From an uncultured Kiritimatiellota bacterium (GTDB lineage Bacteria > Verrucomicrobiota > Kiritimatiellia > RFP12 > UBA1067): a stretch of DNA of 17,147 nucleotides. A model generated the notes under the pieces. The model saw nothing but the letters and a program-made list of their open reading frames with translations. It did not search any database and had not been told where the DNA came from. This document shows, one piece after another, positions 7,871-15,345 of the stretch (positions are counted from its first letter, which is position 1; each line of letters starts with the position of its first letter). The stretch covers positions 1 to 17,147 of the forward strand of contig CAKTZA010000072.1 of NCBI GenBank assembly GCA_934635045.1, in the 5' to 3' direction. A program made the translations under genes and the position numbers.

Positions 7871-9082
7871 ATGATTGGCACGGAAGAGATGCTGGAAGTC
7901 TTGGACACGTCGGATCGCCTTGTTTCGGCGGTGTCGACGGATTTCCACCGCTACTTGAGCGAGGAGATTGACTGGCGCGGTCGCTTGATCTGCATCAAGG
8001 GAGCGCGAGGGACTGGAAAGACGACGCTGATGCTGCAGCGCATCCGAGAGGCGTTCGGCATCGGCGGAAAGGCCGTCTACATCAGCCTTGACGACCTCTG
8101 GTTCTCGAACCATCGCGTCCGGGACGCGGTTGAATACTTTCACACGCATGGCTATACGCACGTCTTTGTCGATGAGGTGCATCATTTCGGCAAAGACTGG
8201 GCGTTGCTGGTCAAGAACCTCTACGACCAGTTCCCGGACTTGAATTTCGTTTATAACGGATCGTCGATTCTGCGGATCGAGAATGCGCGCGGCGACCTGT
8301 CCCGTCGGCAGGGCGTGTATACGCTGAAGGGGCTCTCGTTCCGCGAGTTCCTTGCGTTCGAGGGCGTTGCACGACTTGCGGCGGTCAGGCTGGAGGACGT
8401 TCTGTCCGACCATCGGACGATTGCGGCGGACGTCGTTTCCTCCGTCAAGGTGCTGCCGCTGTTCGAGCGGTATGTCCGGGAGGGGTTCTATCCCTTCTAT
8501 CGTGAACCGGGCGGACTTTACGCCCAACGGATCTGCGAGGTCGTCAACAAGGTGCTGGAGTCGGACTGGCCGGCCGTGGAGGACGTCTCGGTCGAGACTG
8601 TCCGAAAGGCGAAGAAGATGCTGATGGTGCTGGCGGCGAGCGTTCCTCAGCAGCCGAACATGTCCAGACTTTATCACGAGCTTGAGACGGAGCGCAACAC
8701 CGGGCTGAAGATTCTGGGCGCGCTGGATCGCGGCGGACTGCTTGCGCTCGTTCCGTCCAAGGGCGAGAGCCTGAAGAACCTTTCCAAGCCGGAGAAGATC
8801 TACTGCGACAACACCAACCTGATGTATGCGCTGACGCCGCGTGCGGACAGGGGAACGGCACGCGAGACGTTCTTCTTCAACCAGGTCCGCAAGGATCACG
8901 CGGCTGTGTTCTCCGGCCTTGGGGATTTTCTGGTGGACGGCACGTGGCACTTCGAGATCGGCGGCAGCGGCAAGGGCTTCGGGCAGATCAGGGACGTGCC
9001 GAACAGCTTTGTCGTCAACGATGACGTCGAGCGCGGTCTCGGCAACAAGATTCCGCTGTGGCTGTTCGGCCTCCTTTACTGA
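7871..9082 (+). CDS. AAA+ family ATPase (AAA_14-type), function unknown
   Basis: The start chosen is ATG 7871, preceded by GGAGGG and AAAA; an in-frame TTG at 7841 lies inside the inverted repeat and is rejected. The 403-residue product has Walker A GARGTGKTT (44-52) and Walker B HVFVDEVHH with Asp101-Glu102. A sensor-like stretch follows (NFVYNGSSILRIE), then RRQGVYTLKGLSFREFL. The end carries the GDFLVDGTWHFEIGG and DDVERGLGNKIPLWLFG blocks that I associate with this family, whose C-terminal part resembles a DUF4143-like nuclease fold. Such single-gene ATPases are common and multicopy in Bacteroidota and PVC genomes, often in accessory DNA, and no biochemical role is established. It is monocistronic, with its own strong promoter and a large operator-like dyad. 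Confidence 0.85.
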   Translation: MIGTEEMLEVLDTSDRLVSAVSTDFHRYLSEEIDWRGRLICIKGARGTGKTTLMLQRIREAFGIGGKAVYISLDDLWFSNHRVRDAVEYFHTHGYTHVFVDEVHHFGKDWALLVKNLYDQFPDLNFVYNGSSILRIENARGDLSRRQGVYTLKGLSFREFLAFEGVARLAAVRLEDVLSDHRTIAADVVSSVKVLPLFERYVREGFYPFYREPGGLYAQRICEVVNKVLESDWPAVEDVSVETVRKAKKMLMVLAASVPQQPNMSRLYHELETERNTGLKILGALDRGGLLALVPSKGESLKNLSKPEKIYCDNTNLMYALTPRADRGTARETFFFNQVRKDHAAVFSGLGDFLVDGTWHFEIGGSGKGFGQIRDVPNSFVVNDDVERGLGNKIPLWLFGLLY

Positions 9083-9229
9083 ACGAAGCCATGTCCGATT
9101 TTGCCGAGGCAGAGGTCGGCGGCGGAAAAGTCAAGGCGTAGCATAGACGGCGTATTGTATTACAAGCAGTCGTTGCGCAAAACCGGCGAAGATTTTGGCT
9201 CAAAATTTGCACACTCCTGTCGGCGGATA
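9083..9229. other. Spacer between ATPase gene and IS, with a stray IS-like box
   Basis: No gene or terminator is evident. At 9178-9185 AAAACCGG occurs in the context TTGCGCAAAACCGGCG, which resembles the transposase boxes of the adjacent IS although it lies 45 nt outside the inferred left end. It may be a relic of another insertion or an outer binding site. Confidence 0.4.
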
Positions 9230-9283
9230 TGTCGAGGTGAAAGCAAAACCGGAATGCCGTAGCGAGCAAAACCGGAATGGCGG
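9230..9283 (+). repeat. Left terminal inverted repeat of the IS (two transposase boxes)
   Basis: It holds TGTCG at 9230-9234, AAAACCGGAA at 9245-9254, and a 25-nt block at 9259-9283. That block is an exact inverted match of 10785-10809 at the other end. Confidence 0.85.
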
Positions 9284-9388
9284 GAATGGGCTTGCAAGAC
9301 GGGCTTCGGCGTGTGATTACGCCCTTTTCTCGGCGAATACGGGAAGATAGGGGGCGCTGCGTCCCTGCGGCGTGGCGACCGTCTGGGC

Positions 9389-9420
9389 GTAGCGAGCAAA
9401 ACCGGAATCTGGGGTATAAT
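9389..9420 (+). promoter_or_regulatory. Transposase promoter overlapped by a third transposase box; likely leaderless transcript
   Basis: TATAAT at 9415-9420 lies only 6 nt before the ATG at 9427, so the expected transcription start falls at or next to the start codon. No Shine-Dalgarno sequence precedes it. The place where a -35 element should sit (about 9391-9397) lies inside GTAGCGAGCAAAACCGGAAT (9389-9408), a third copy of the inverted-repeat box. Transposase binding there would block its own promoter, which suggests autorepression. Confidence 0.7.
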
Positions 9421-9426
9421 CGCCCC

Positions 9427-10680
9427 ATGAGAAAGCAGATAGCAAGCCGGTTGGGTGTCGCGCACGTCCGCGACACGATGATGCAGTTCGTGACGGGCGC
9501 GATCACCCGTCAGCAGGCGATGGAGTCGCTGCAGGTCGGGCAGTCGCAGCTCTACGCGCTGCGCACGTCGTACCTTGCGGCCAGGGCCGCAGGGCGGGGC
9601 GACGGGTGGGCGCCCGGGGCGTCCGGCGGCAACCACATGCCGGCATGGCCGGACAGGGTGCAGTCGTTCCTGAGGAGAGCCCTCTCGCCCGCCGGCGGCG
9701 CGAAGCGGCACACGTACGCGTTCGCCGCGAGCGAGGCCGGTCGCAGGTTCGGGTTCCCCGTCGGACGGTCGCAGGTCCGCCACTGGGCGATCGGGCATGG
9801 GCTCGGGCTCCCGGACTCCCGCGAGCGCCGCCCTCCGGCGCACGTCCGGCGCTGGCAGCGCAAGTCGGTCGGGGAGCTCTGGCAGCTGGACGCGACGCCG
9901 GACTACTTCCTCGGGAGGTCGAACCCGCCCCTGACGCTCATCGACATGCTCGACGACTGCTCGCGGATGCAGGTCGGGGGGCGCCTCTACGCGCGGGAGA
10001 CGGTCGCCTCCTACCTCGACCTCTTCTACTGGGCGTTCGGCCGGTACGGGCTTCCCCTGGAGATCTACGTGGACAGGGCCTCCTTCTTCAGGAAGGACGA
10101 CGGGACGCTGACCCAGCTCGGCAGGAGGCTGAAGTTCCTCGACGTGTCCTTCGTCTTCGCGAACTCCCCGGAGGCGAAGGGGAAGGTCGAGCGGCTCCAC
10201 CAGGTGTGGCAGGAGAGGCTTCCCGCGTACGCCGCGCACGAGGGCATCACGGGCGCGACCCCGCTTGAGGACGTCAACGACCACCTCGCGTGCCTTGTCG
10301 ACTACCGCAACGGGTTCGAGACGCACCGCGACCTCCGCTCCACGCCGCTCGACGCCTGGGAGCGCGCGGTCGCGGAGGGGAGGTGCAAGATCCGCCAGCC
10401 GCCGAGGGACGGGTGGTGGGAGCTGCTCTGGGCGGAGTGGAAGGGCGTGGTGATCGGGCGCCGCGGGCGGCTTCTCGTCGGGGACACGCCCTGCACGACC
10501 GAGTGCGCGAGCGGGACGAGGGCGTGGAGCTGCCTGCACCTCGACGGGACGGTCTCGCTGGTGCTGAACAGGCCGGAGAGGGGTGTCCGCCCGAAGGTCG
10601 TGTTCTCGAACAACCCGAAGGTCAGGGCGCCCGTCGCCCTGGTGCCGGACCTCGCGCCGCGGACAGCGAGGCGTTCATAG
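9427..10680 (+). CDS. DDE transposase with integrase core (IS481/IS1202-like)
   Basis: A 417-residue protein starting at ATG 9427; the longer upstream frame is rejected because it runs through the IS end. Residues ~1-50 look like a helix-turn-helix region (GAITRQQAMESLQVGQSQLY), followed by a second DNA-binding segment (~85-130). The rve-type core has GELWQLDATPDYF (Asp155), EIYVDRASFF (Asp216) and NSPEAKGKVERLHQ (Glu255), giving D-60-D-38-E. The C-terminal ~100 residues form a small beta-rich domain. It catalyses strand transfer of the element bounded by the flanking inverted repeats. The KGKVER motif and GELWQLD context place it near the IS481 and IS1202/ISNCY groups; the precise family needs a database comparison. 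No frameshift or internal stop is seen. Confidence 0.9.
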   Translation: MRKQIASRLGVAHVRDTMMQFVTGAITRQQAMESLQVGQSQLYALRTSYLAARAAGRGDGWAPGASGGNHMPAWPDRVQSFLRRALSPAGGAKRHTYAFAASEAGRRFGFPVGRSQVRHWAIGHGLGLPDSRERRPPAHVRRWQRKSVGELWQLDATPDYFLGRSNPPLTLIDMLDDCSRMQVGGRLYARETVASYLDLFYWAFGRYGLPLEIYVDRASFFRKDDGTLTQLGRRLKFLDVSFVFANSPEAKGKVERLHQVWQERLPAYAAHEGITGATPLEDVNDHLACLVDYRNGFETHRDLRSTPLDAWERAVAEGRCKIRQPPRDGWWELLWAEWKGVVIGRRGRLLVGDTPCTTECASGTRAWSCLHLDGTVSLVLNRPERGVRPKVVFSNNPKVRAPVALVPDLAPRTARRS

Positions 10681-10731
10681 CCCGCGAAGCGGACGGAGGG
10701 CGGTCGGCGGAGCCGATTGGCGCGGGGTTCC

Positions 10732-10748
10732 CCTCGGCGGCGCCGAGG
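10732..10748. repeat. 17-nt GC palindrome after the transposase gene
   Basis: CCTCGGCG, one G, then CGCCGAGG. It could fold as a strong hairpin 51 nt after the transposase stop. No T-tract follows, so a classic intrinsic terminator is not supported. Confidence 0.5.
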
Positions 10749-10784
10749 GAAGGGGACGCGCCAAAGCCCGTCGGAGCCGGACGT

Positions 10785-10839
10785 CCGCCATTCCGGTTTT
10801 GCTCGCTACAACTTTTCCGGTTTTGAAATCTACACGACA
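10785..10839 (-). repeat. Right terminal inverted repeat of the IS (two transposase boxes)
   Basis: The block 10785-10809 is the exact inverse of 9259-9283. TTCCGGTTTT at 10815-10824 is the second box, and ACGACA closes the element at 10839. The spacer between boxes is 5 nt here and 4 nt on the left. Confidence 0.85.
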
Positions 10840-10855
10840 TAAGTCCTCATTCTGG

Positions 10856-10885
10856 TTGACAGACTTTGGGGTTTTATGGTTTAAT
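10856..10885 (+). promoter_or_regulatory. Sigma70-type promoter of the second glycan operon
   Basis: A perfect TTGACA (10856-10861) and TTTAAT (10880-10885) are 18 bp apart, leading to a leader of about 40 nt with AAGGA near 10917. The promoter begins 16 bp after the IS right end, so the insertion left the core promoter whole but may have removed upstream control sites. Confidence 0.8.
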
Positions 10886-10932
10886 ACGCGCACAAGCTGG
10901 TAATAGTCCAAACAAGAAAAGGAAAACAAGCC

Positions 10933-12969
10933 ATGCAAAAGAAGAAACAACAACCGAACCGTCCGTTTGCGCGTCGGTCGGCGAGCCGTCTCGCCGCTGC
11001 GTTTGCCGTCGCCCTCATGGGGGGGGGGGGGGGGGGGGTAATAGCCGCTGACTTCCCGTCCGTCGTAAACGGCACGCTGACGCTGGATGTCGCCGGCGGC
11101 GAGCGAGTCGTCTACCCGGATGTCCTGCCTGACACCGTGAATACGCTCACCAAGAAGGGATGGGGGCATGCGATTCTGAGCGGTTCGCCGATGACGGCAT
11201 TTCCAGGTTCGTTGGTCATCGAGGGCGGCGCGCTTGAGTTGCTCGGCTCGGTGACGGCGGGTTCGGTCACCCGATGGAGTTGGGGCGACCTCTACCTGAA
11301 CGGGCCGCTCACCCTGGACAAGTTCGAGGGAAAGGGCGGCGGCCTTCACGTCTGCTCTTCAAACGTGACGCGGCGGATCAAGGCCCTCAAACTCAACGAG
11401 ACGGATGCGCGTCTGGAGCTGTCGGACGGCCTCTTGGACGTGGACTGGATGCGGCTTGGCAACAGCGGCAAGCGCAATACGCTCGTGCAGTCGGGCGGTG
11501 CGCTCGTGCTGCGCGACAACGAGTACGGAACCTGCGTGGGCGAGTCGGGCGTCAATTCGTACGGGGCCTATCTGATGACGGGTGGCACGGCGACCTTCAG
11601 CAATGCCGTCAACATCACGACGGGGACGGGTGCGGAAGGCCTCGTCTGGCAGAGCGGCGGCACATTTCGGACGCGAGGGAATGGCACTGTCCTTCTCGGA
11701 CAGGGCGGACGCGGATTCCTCGGCGTCTTTGACGGCGCGACCAACGACACGCGCAACGCGCAGAACGGAGACAGTGGACGTCTTCGTCTGGGCAGCAAGG
11801 CCGACGGCGTGGCGACGCTCGCCGTGTCCGGCGTCGGTTCGGTTCTCGACACGGAGGCGCTGATCATGGGTGCGAACGGTATCGCGTCCACGAACCTTGT
11901 CGCCGTCACGGATGGCGGTGCGCTCAAGGCGCGCCGCCTCTACCGCGCCTCGACCGTCGCGGCGGCGGCGCTGAACGAGGTGTACGTGGACGGCGGCACG
12001 GTCATGCCGACGTTCGCGTGGGGCTGGACGGCGACGGACGCGACGGATGCCACGCGCCGTCCCGACTTCTGGACGATCGGGCCGCGCGGCATGGTCATCG
12101 ACACGTCCGAACTCGGCACGACGGCCTATGACTCGGATTGGGCGCATGCGTTCTCCGACGCGACGGGACGCGGGATTGCGGAAATTGCGCTGCCCACCGA
12201 AGACGCGGAATTTGCGGCGGAGAAGTATCGCGGGCCGGTGTTCGTGGAGATCGAAGGCCCGGCGGGCAGCCACGGTGCGGCGGCGGTGGCGGCGTTCGAT
12301 CCTGCGACGCGAAAGCTGACGCGCATCGTCGTGGTTGCGCCCGGCAGCGGCTATGACGAGACGACGCGCGTCTATGTGCGGTCGGCGGCGGCGACGGGAC
12401 GGCATGAATGCGCCTACACGCTCACGGGCGCGCGCGCCGGCGGACGGCTGACGAAGCGCGGCGCGGGGACGCTCGCCCTGTATGCCGCGAACACCTACAC
12501 GGGCGGCACGGTCGTGGAATCGGGTACGCTCGTCATGACAGGCGAGAACTCATTCCCGGCGAACACGCCGCTCAAGGTCATGGACGGTGCCGTGTTCAAG
12601 AACAAGGGCCGTGCGCTGGCCGTTTCCGTGCTGGGCGGTGCGGGCGGCACGGTGACGGACTGCGCGGCGGTGTCCGTGAGCGAGGCGTTGGAGATTACGG
12701 CCGACGAACTCTTCGCCGCGTCGGGCCCGCTGACGGTCGCGGCGGCGGTGGACTTCGCCGAGGGCGTTGTCGTGCGCGTGACCGACCCGGAGAACCTGCC
12801 CAAGTACGCGCAGGAGCGGGCGCGCCCCTTCCTCAAGGCGACGGACGGCTTCACGGGCGCGGTTCCCGCGATGAGCCTGGACGGGACGGCGAAGGGCTGG
12901 AAGGTCACCGTGCGGAAGAATGTCTTGCGTTTCGGCCCTGAACGCGGGATGGCGATCATTCTGAGGTAA
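10933..12969 (+). CDS. Autotransporter-associated beta-strand repeat (PATR) surface protein with poly-G leader, in frame (phase-ON)
   Basis: A 678-residue protein. Its signal peptide starts MQKKKQQPNRPFARRSASR, continues with hydrophobic LAAAFAVALM, then six Gly from the poly-G tract and VIAA|D. Beta-strand repeat units are clear at residues ~72-103 (LTKKGWGHAILSG, SLVIEGGALEL) and ~506-541 (LTKRGAGTLALYAANTYTGG, TVVESGTLVMTG). The region between is Gly/Ala/Thr-rich beta-helix-like sequence with repeated G-G-x-hydrophobic strands. No autotransporter beta-barrel exists; the protein ends ERGMAIILR, like the tail of the first gene's product (ERGGICVIIR). Likely a surface-anchored or exported beta-helical adhesin or glycan-binding scaffold. 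The following glycosidase gene begins 5 nt after its stop, so the two are surely co-transcribed and probably coupled. Ligand and anchoring route are unknown. Confidence 0.85.
   Translation: MQKKKQQPNRPFARRSASRLAAAFAVALMGGGGGGVIAADFPSVVNGTLTLDVAGGERVVYPDVLPDTVNTLTKKGWGHAILSGSPMTAFPGSLVIEGGALELLGSVTAGSVTRWSWGDLYLNGPLTLDKFEGKGGGLHVCSSNVTRRIKALKLNETDARLELSDGLLDVDWMRLGNSGKRNTLVQSGGALVLRDNEYGTCVGESGVNSYGAYLMTGGTATFSNAVNITTGTGAEGLVWQSGGTFRTRGNGTVLLGQGGRGFLGVFDGATNDTRNAQNGDSGRLRLGSKADGVATLAVSGVGSVLDTEALIMGANGIASTNLVAVTDGGALKARRLYRASTVAAAALNEVYVDGGTVMPTFAWGWTATDATDATRRPDFWTIGPRGMVIDTSELGTTAYDSDWAHAFSDATGRGIAEIALPTEDAEFAAEKYRGPVFVEIEGPAGSHGAAAVAAFDPATRKLTRIVVVAPGSGYDETTRVYVRSAAATGRHECAYTLTGARAGGRLTKRGAGTLALYAANTYTGGTVVESGTLVMTGENSFPANTPLKVMDGAVFKNKGRALAVSVLGGAGGTVTDCAAVSVSEALEITADELFAASGPLTVAAAVDFAEGVVVRVTDPENLPKYAQERARPFLKATDGFTGAVPAMSLDGTAKGWKVTVRKNVLRFGPERGMAIILR
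11019..11038 (+). repeat. 20-nt poly-G tract inside the signal peptide coding region
   Basis: There are twenty G, the first being the last base of an internal ATG codon. At this length the frame reads six Gly and then GTA ATA GCC and stays open. One G fewer gives TAA immediately after the tract; one G more gives GGT AAT AGC CGC TGA. Only lengths changed by a multiple of three keep the gene on. Confidence 0.95.
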
Positions 12970-12974
12970 AGGCG

Positions 12975-15299
12975 ATGAACGGTCTTCTCCGATTCTGTCT
13001 TGTTGCGTGGATGGCCTTGCCGGGACTCGCGCTCCCGGCCGCGCCGAGACAGCCCGTTGCGCTGGAGGTGGGCAACGCCGTCTCGCAGTCGCCGGACGGC
13101 ACAGTCGTCATCGACAGCCTGTCGGATCCGGCGGAGTTCGGCTGGCGGCGCTACACGCTCAACGCGAACACCGCCCAGTTCCAGCCGAACCGGCGGTATC
13201 GCGTCCGCTTCGCCTGCCGCGTCGCGGGCGGCGGCAGGGACGCGCGGCTGCTGGTGCTTGTCCGTCCGCTCTCCCGCAACGACGACAGGAAGGACGTGCT
13301 GTCGCAGGTCGTCCGTCCGACGGACGGCGAATGGCGGACGTTCGCGATTCCGTTCGAGACGGAGGACGCAACGGACTACCGGCTGATGTTCAACTCGTGG
13401 AATCGGATTCGGGCCGAAATCAGGGACGTAACTGTCGAGGCGCGTCCGTCGCTGGCGTTCGTGCCCGCCTCCGCCAAAGGCCCCGTCGCCGCGACCGCGC
13501 GGCCGAACCTGCCGCGCGGCGCGCGGGAGTTTGATGTCGATTTGCCGCGCCCGGCTTCGACGCTCGTCCTCGACGCGGCGGACTACGGCGTCAGCGTCGC
13601 GTCCGCCGACAACACGGCGGCGTTGCGGACGGCGTTCGCCGAGGCGAAGGCGCGCGGCGCGGCGAAGCTCACGCTCGCGCCGGGCGTCTATCGCCTGACG
13701 GGCGATGCGCCGCTGACGCTGGAGGGCTTCCGCGACTTCACCTTTGATGCGCGCGGCGTGACGTTCCTCACCCATCGGCGCGAGGGGGCGTTCATGCACC
13801 TCGCGCGCTGCGTCCGCGTGCGCCTCGTCGGCTTCACGCTTGACTGGGACTGGGAGAGGGAGCCGCTCGCCTCCCTCGTGCGGGTCGTCCGCAGCGGAAA
13901 GGACTTCTTCGATTTTGAGTTTGCCGACTACGCGGACTTCCCGTGCAGGGATGCGATGCGCGAACTCCTGCACTTCATCCCGAGGGAAGTCGAGGCGCGT
14001 GCGCCGGGCTTTGTCGAGGGCGCCTGCGGTCGCGAGTGCAGTGCTTCGGTGAAGCGGACGTGGCTGGACGGGCGGACGGTTCGCGTCTTTGATCGTCCGT
14101 GGGCGATGGCGCCGGGACAGCTCTACCGTCTACAGCACTACTACTACCACATGGGCGGCTTCGCGATGGACTCCAACGAACATCTGCGCTTCGAGGACAT
14201 CACCGTGAAATCGACCCCGGGACACGCCTTCCACATGCGGGGGACGCAGCACCACACGCTCTTCAGCCGCGTGAACATCGTCGCGCCGAAGGACGATCCG
14301 CGCCGCGTCATCACCTGCACGGCCGACCACTTTCATGTCGCGTCCAGCCGGGGCTTCATCAAGATGGAGGACTGTGAGTTCGCCCTCGGCGAGGACGACT
14401 TCGTGAACGTGCACGACAACACGACCTTTGCGCGCCGCCGATCCCAAAAGGTTCTGCGGGCGACGGGCTACGGACATCTGCCGAAGGGCGCGCGGGTCGA
14501 GGTGCGCAACGGGGACTATTCGCCGACGGGGTTCACCGGCACGGTTGCCGAGGTGAAGCGCGCCCCGGCCGGGGAGAGGGGCTTCGACATCGCGTTCGAG
14601 GAGGACGTGCCGCCGGAGACGAAGGACGGCTTCGTGCTGTTCGACACGGCGCGCGACACGCGCAACGTCATCATTCGCAACTGCCTGTTCCGCGACAACC
14701 GCTCGCGCGGCATCCTCGTGCTGGCGCGGGACGTGACGATCGAGAACAACGTCTTTCGCCATACGGCGTCGGGTGCGATCAACCTCGCGACAGGCTACAC
14801 GTTCAATCTCTGGAGCGAAGGATACGGCGTGTCCAATGTCGTCATCCGGGGCAACCTGTTCGACAACGCGAACCCGACGGGGGCTGGGGCGCGGCATCGC
14901 CGGCCCACGATCTACGCGGGCATCTACCTGAAGACGGATCCGTCGGATGCCACGACGGACTATCCGATCCTGCGGGACATCCTGATCGAGCGGAATGTTT
15001 TCCGCGACAGCTTCGGCGTGGCGGCCTACCTGTCGAGCGTCCACGACGTGACCGTGCGCGACAACCTGCTGGAGGATCGTGTGCCGCGCCACCAGAATTT
15101 GCCGTTCCGGGCGCAGTTTCACCTTCTGCAGGCGACGAATGTGCAAATCCTCAACAATGTCTATCGTCCATCCCCGTTCGTCGCCGCACCGGGCGTCACC
15201 TACGACCCGGAGAACTGCACGGGACTCAAGATCGAAGGGAATCGAACGGTTGCCGGCGAGGTGCAGGTGGCCGATCCATTGGCGCGTGAATTTCTTTGA
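12975..15299 (+). CDS. Secreted GH110-like alpha-1,3-galactosidase (parallel beta-helix)
   Basis: A 774-residue protein with signal peptide MNGLLRFCLVAWMALPGLAL, cut near PAA. Residues ~25-160 look like a carbohydrate-binding beta-sandwich (RYRVRFACRV, GEWRTFAIPFE, IRDVTVEA). A right-handed beta-helix follows from ~195. Family-like blocks are TADHFHVASSRGFIKMEDC (Asp451), GEDDFVNVHDNT (Asp474-Asp475), and SRGILVLARDVTIENNVF with ASGAINLATGYTFNLWSEG. These match my memory of GH110, inverting exo-alpha-galactosidases that remove the terminal alpha-1,3-galactose of blood-group B or linear B antigens and use paired Asp residues. It appears divergent: GH110 usually has DANYWFESG where this has TGYTFNLWSEG. 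Other beta-helix families (GH28, polysaccharide lyases) are less likely. It is co-transcribed with the PATR protein, 5 nt upstream. Confidence 0.75.
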   Translation: MNGLLRFCLVAWMALPGLALPAAPRQPVALEVGNAVSQSPDGTVVIDSLSDPAEFGWRRYTLNANTAQFQPNRRYRVRFACRVAGGGRDARLLVLVRPLSRNDDRKDVLSQVVRPTDGEWRTFAIPFETEDATDYRLMFNSWNRIRAEIRDVTVEARPSLAFVPASAKGPVAATARPNLPRGAREFDVDLPRPASTLVLDAADYGVSVASADNTAALRTAFAEAKARGAAKLTLAPGVYRLTGDAPLTLEGFRDFTFDARGVTFLTHRREGAFMHLARCVRVRLVGFTLDWDWEREPLASLVRVVRSGKDFFDFEFADYADFPCRDAMRELLHFIPREVEARAPGFVEGACGRECSASVKRTWLDGRTVRVFDRPWAMAPGQLYRLQHYYYHMGGFAMDSNEHLRFEDITVKSTPGHAFHMRGTQHHTLFSRVNIVAPKDDPRRVITCTADHFHVASSRGFIKMEDCEFALGEDDFVNVHDNTTFARRRSQKVLRATGYGHLPKGARVEVRNGDYSPTGFTGTVAEVKRAPAGERGFDIAFEEDVPPETKDGFVLFDTARDTRNVIIRNCLFRDNRSRGILVLARDVTIENNVFRHTASGAINLATGYTFNLWSEGYGVSNVVIRGNLFDNANPTGAGARHRRPTIYAGIYLKTDPSDATTDYPILRDILIERNVFRDSFGVAAYLSSVHDVTVRDNLLEDRVPRHQNLPFRAQFHLLQATNVQILNNVYRPSPFVAAPGVTYDPENCTGLKIEGNRTVAGEVQVADPLAREFL

Positions 15300-15331
15300 G
15301 CAAGGGAGAACACATAGGACGGGGAATTTGG

Positions 15332-15337
15332 TATACT
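15332..15337 (+). promoter_or_regulatory. Probable -10 element giving a very short leader
   Basis: TATACT sits 8 nt before the ATG at 15346, so the transcript would start about 2-3 nt before the start codon. No -35 match at proper spacing is obvious, and no Shine-Dalgarno sequence precedes the ATG. The arrangement resembles the transposase gene at 9427. Confidence 0.45.
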
Positions 15338-15345
15338 ACCTCATC

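Larger units (their letters stand above)
9230..10839 (+). mobile_element. Apparently intact insertion sequence with compound inverted repeats
   Basis: Both ends begin with TGTCG read inwards. Each end then has 10 unrelated bases, the box AAAACCGGAA, a 4- or 5-base spacer, and an identical 25-nt block that starts GTAGCGAGCAAAACCGGAAT. The left end is 9230-9283 and the right end is 10785-10839 (inverted). One transposase gene fills the inside. A possible 2-bp TA target duplication flanks it (9228-9229 and 10840-10841); no longer duplication is seen. The element is 1610 bp. It looks functional because the reading frame and both ends are complete. Confidence 0.85.

Noticed and set aside
9240..9410. 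CRISPR-like array from the repeated GCAAAACCGGAAT units
   Set aside because: Spacing is irregular and the units recur inverted at 10785-10824; they are transposase boxes of an IS.
9277..9426. N-terminal extension of the transposase from ATG 9277
   Set aside because: It would translate through part of the terminal repeat and the promoter with its TATAAT; ATG 9427 fits the family and the promoter.
10732..10748. Intrinsic terminator of the transposase gene
   Set aside because: There is a strong palindrome but no following T-tract.
10933..12969. Classical type V autotransporter
   Set aside because: The beta-strand repeats suggest it, but there is no C-terminal beta-barrel; the protein ends in a short hydrophobic tail with a final Arg.
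15079..15345. N-terminal extension of the ATPase/nuclease protein
   Set aside because: It overlaps the end of the galactosidase gene in another frame with low-complexity Arg/Ser sequence; the family begins at the IPYGVKDFKRIR block.
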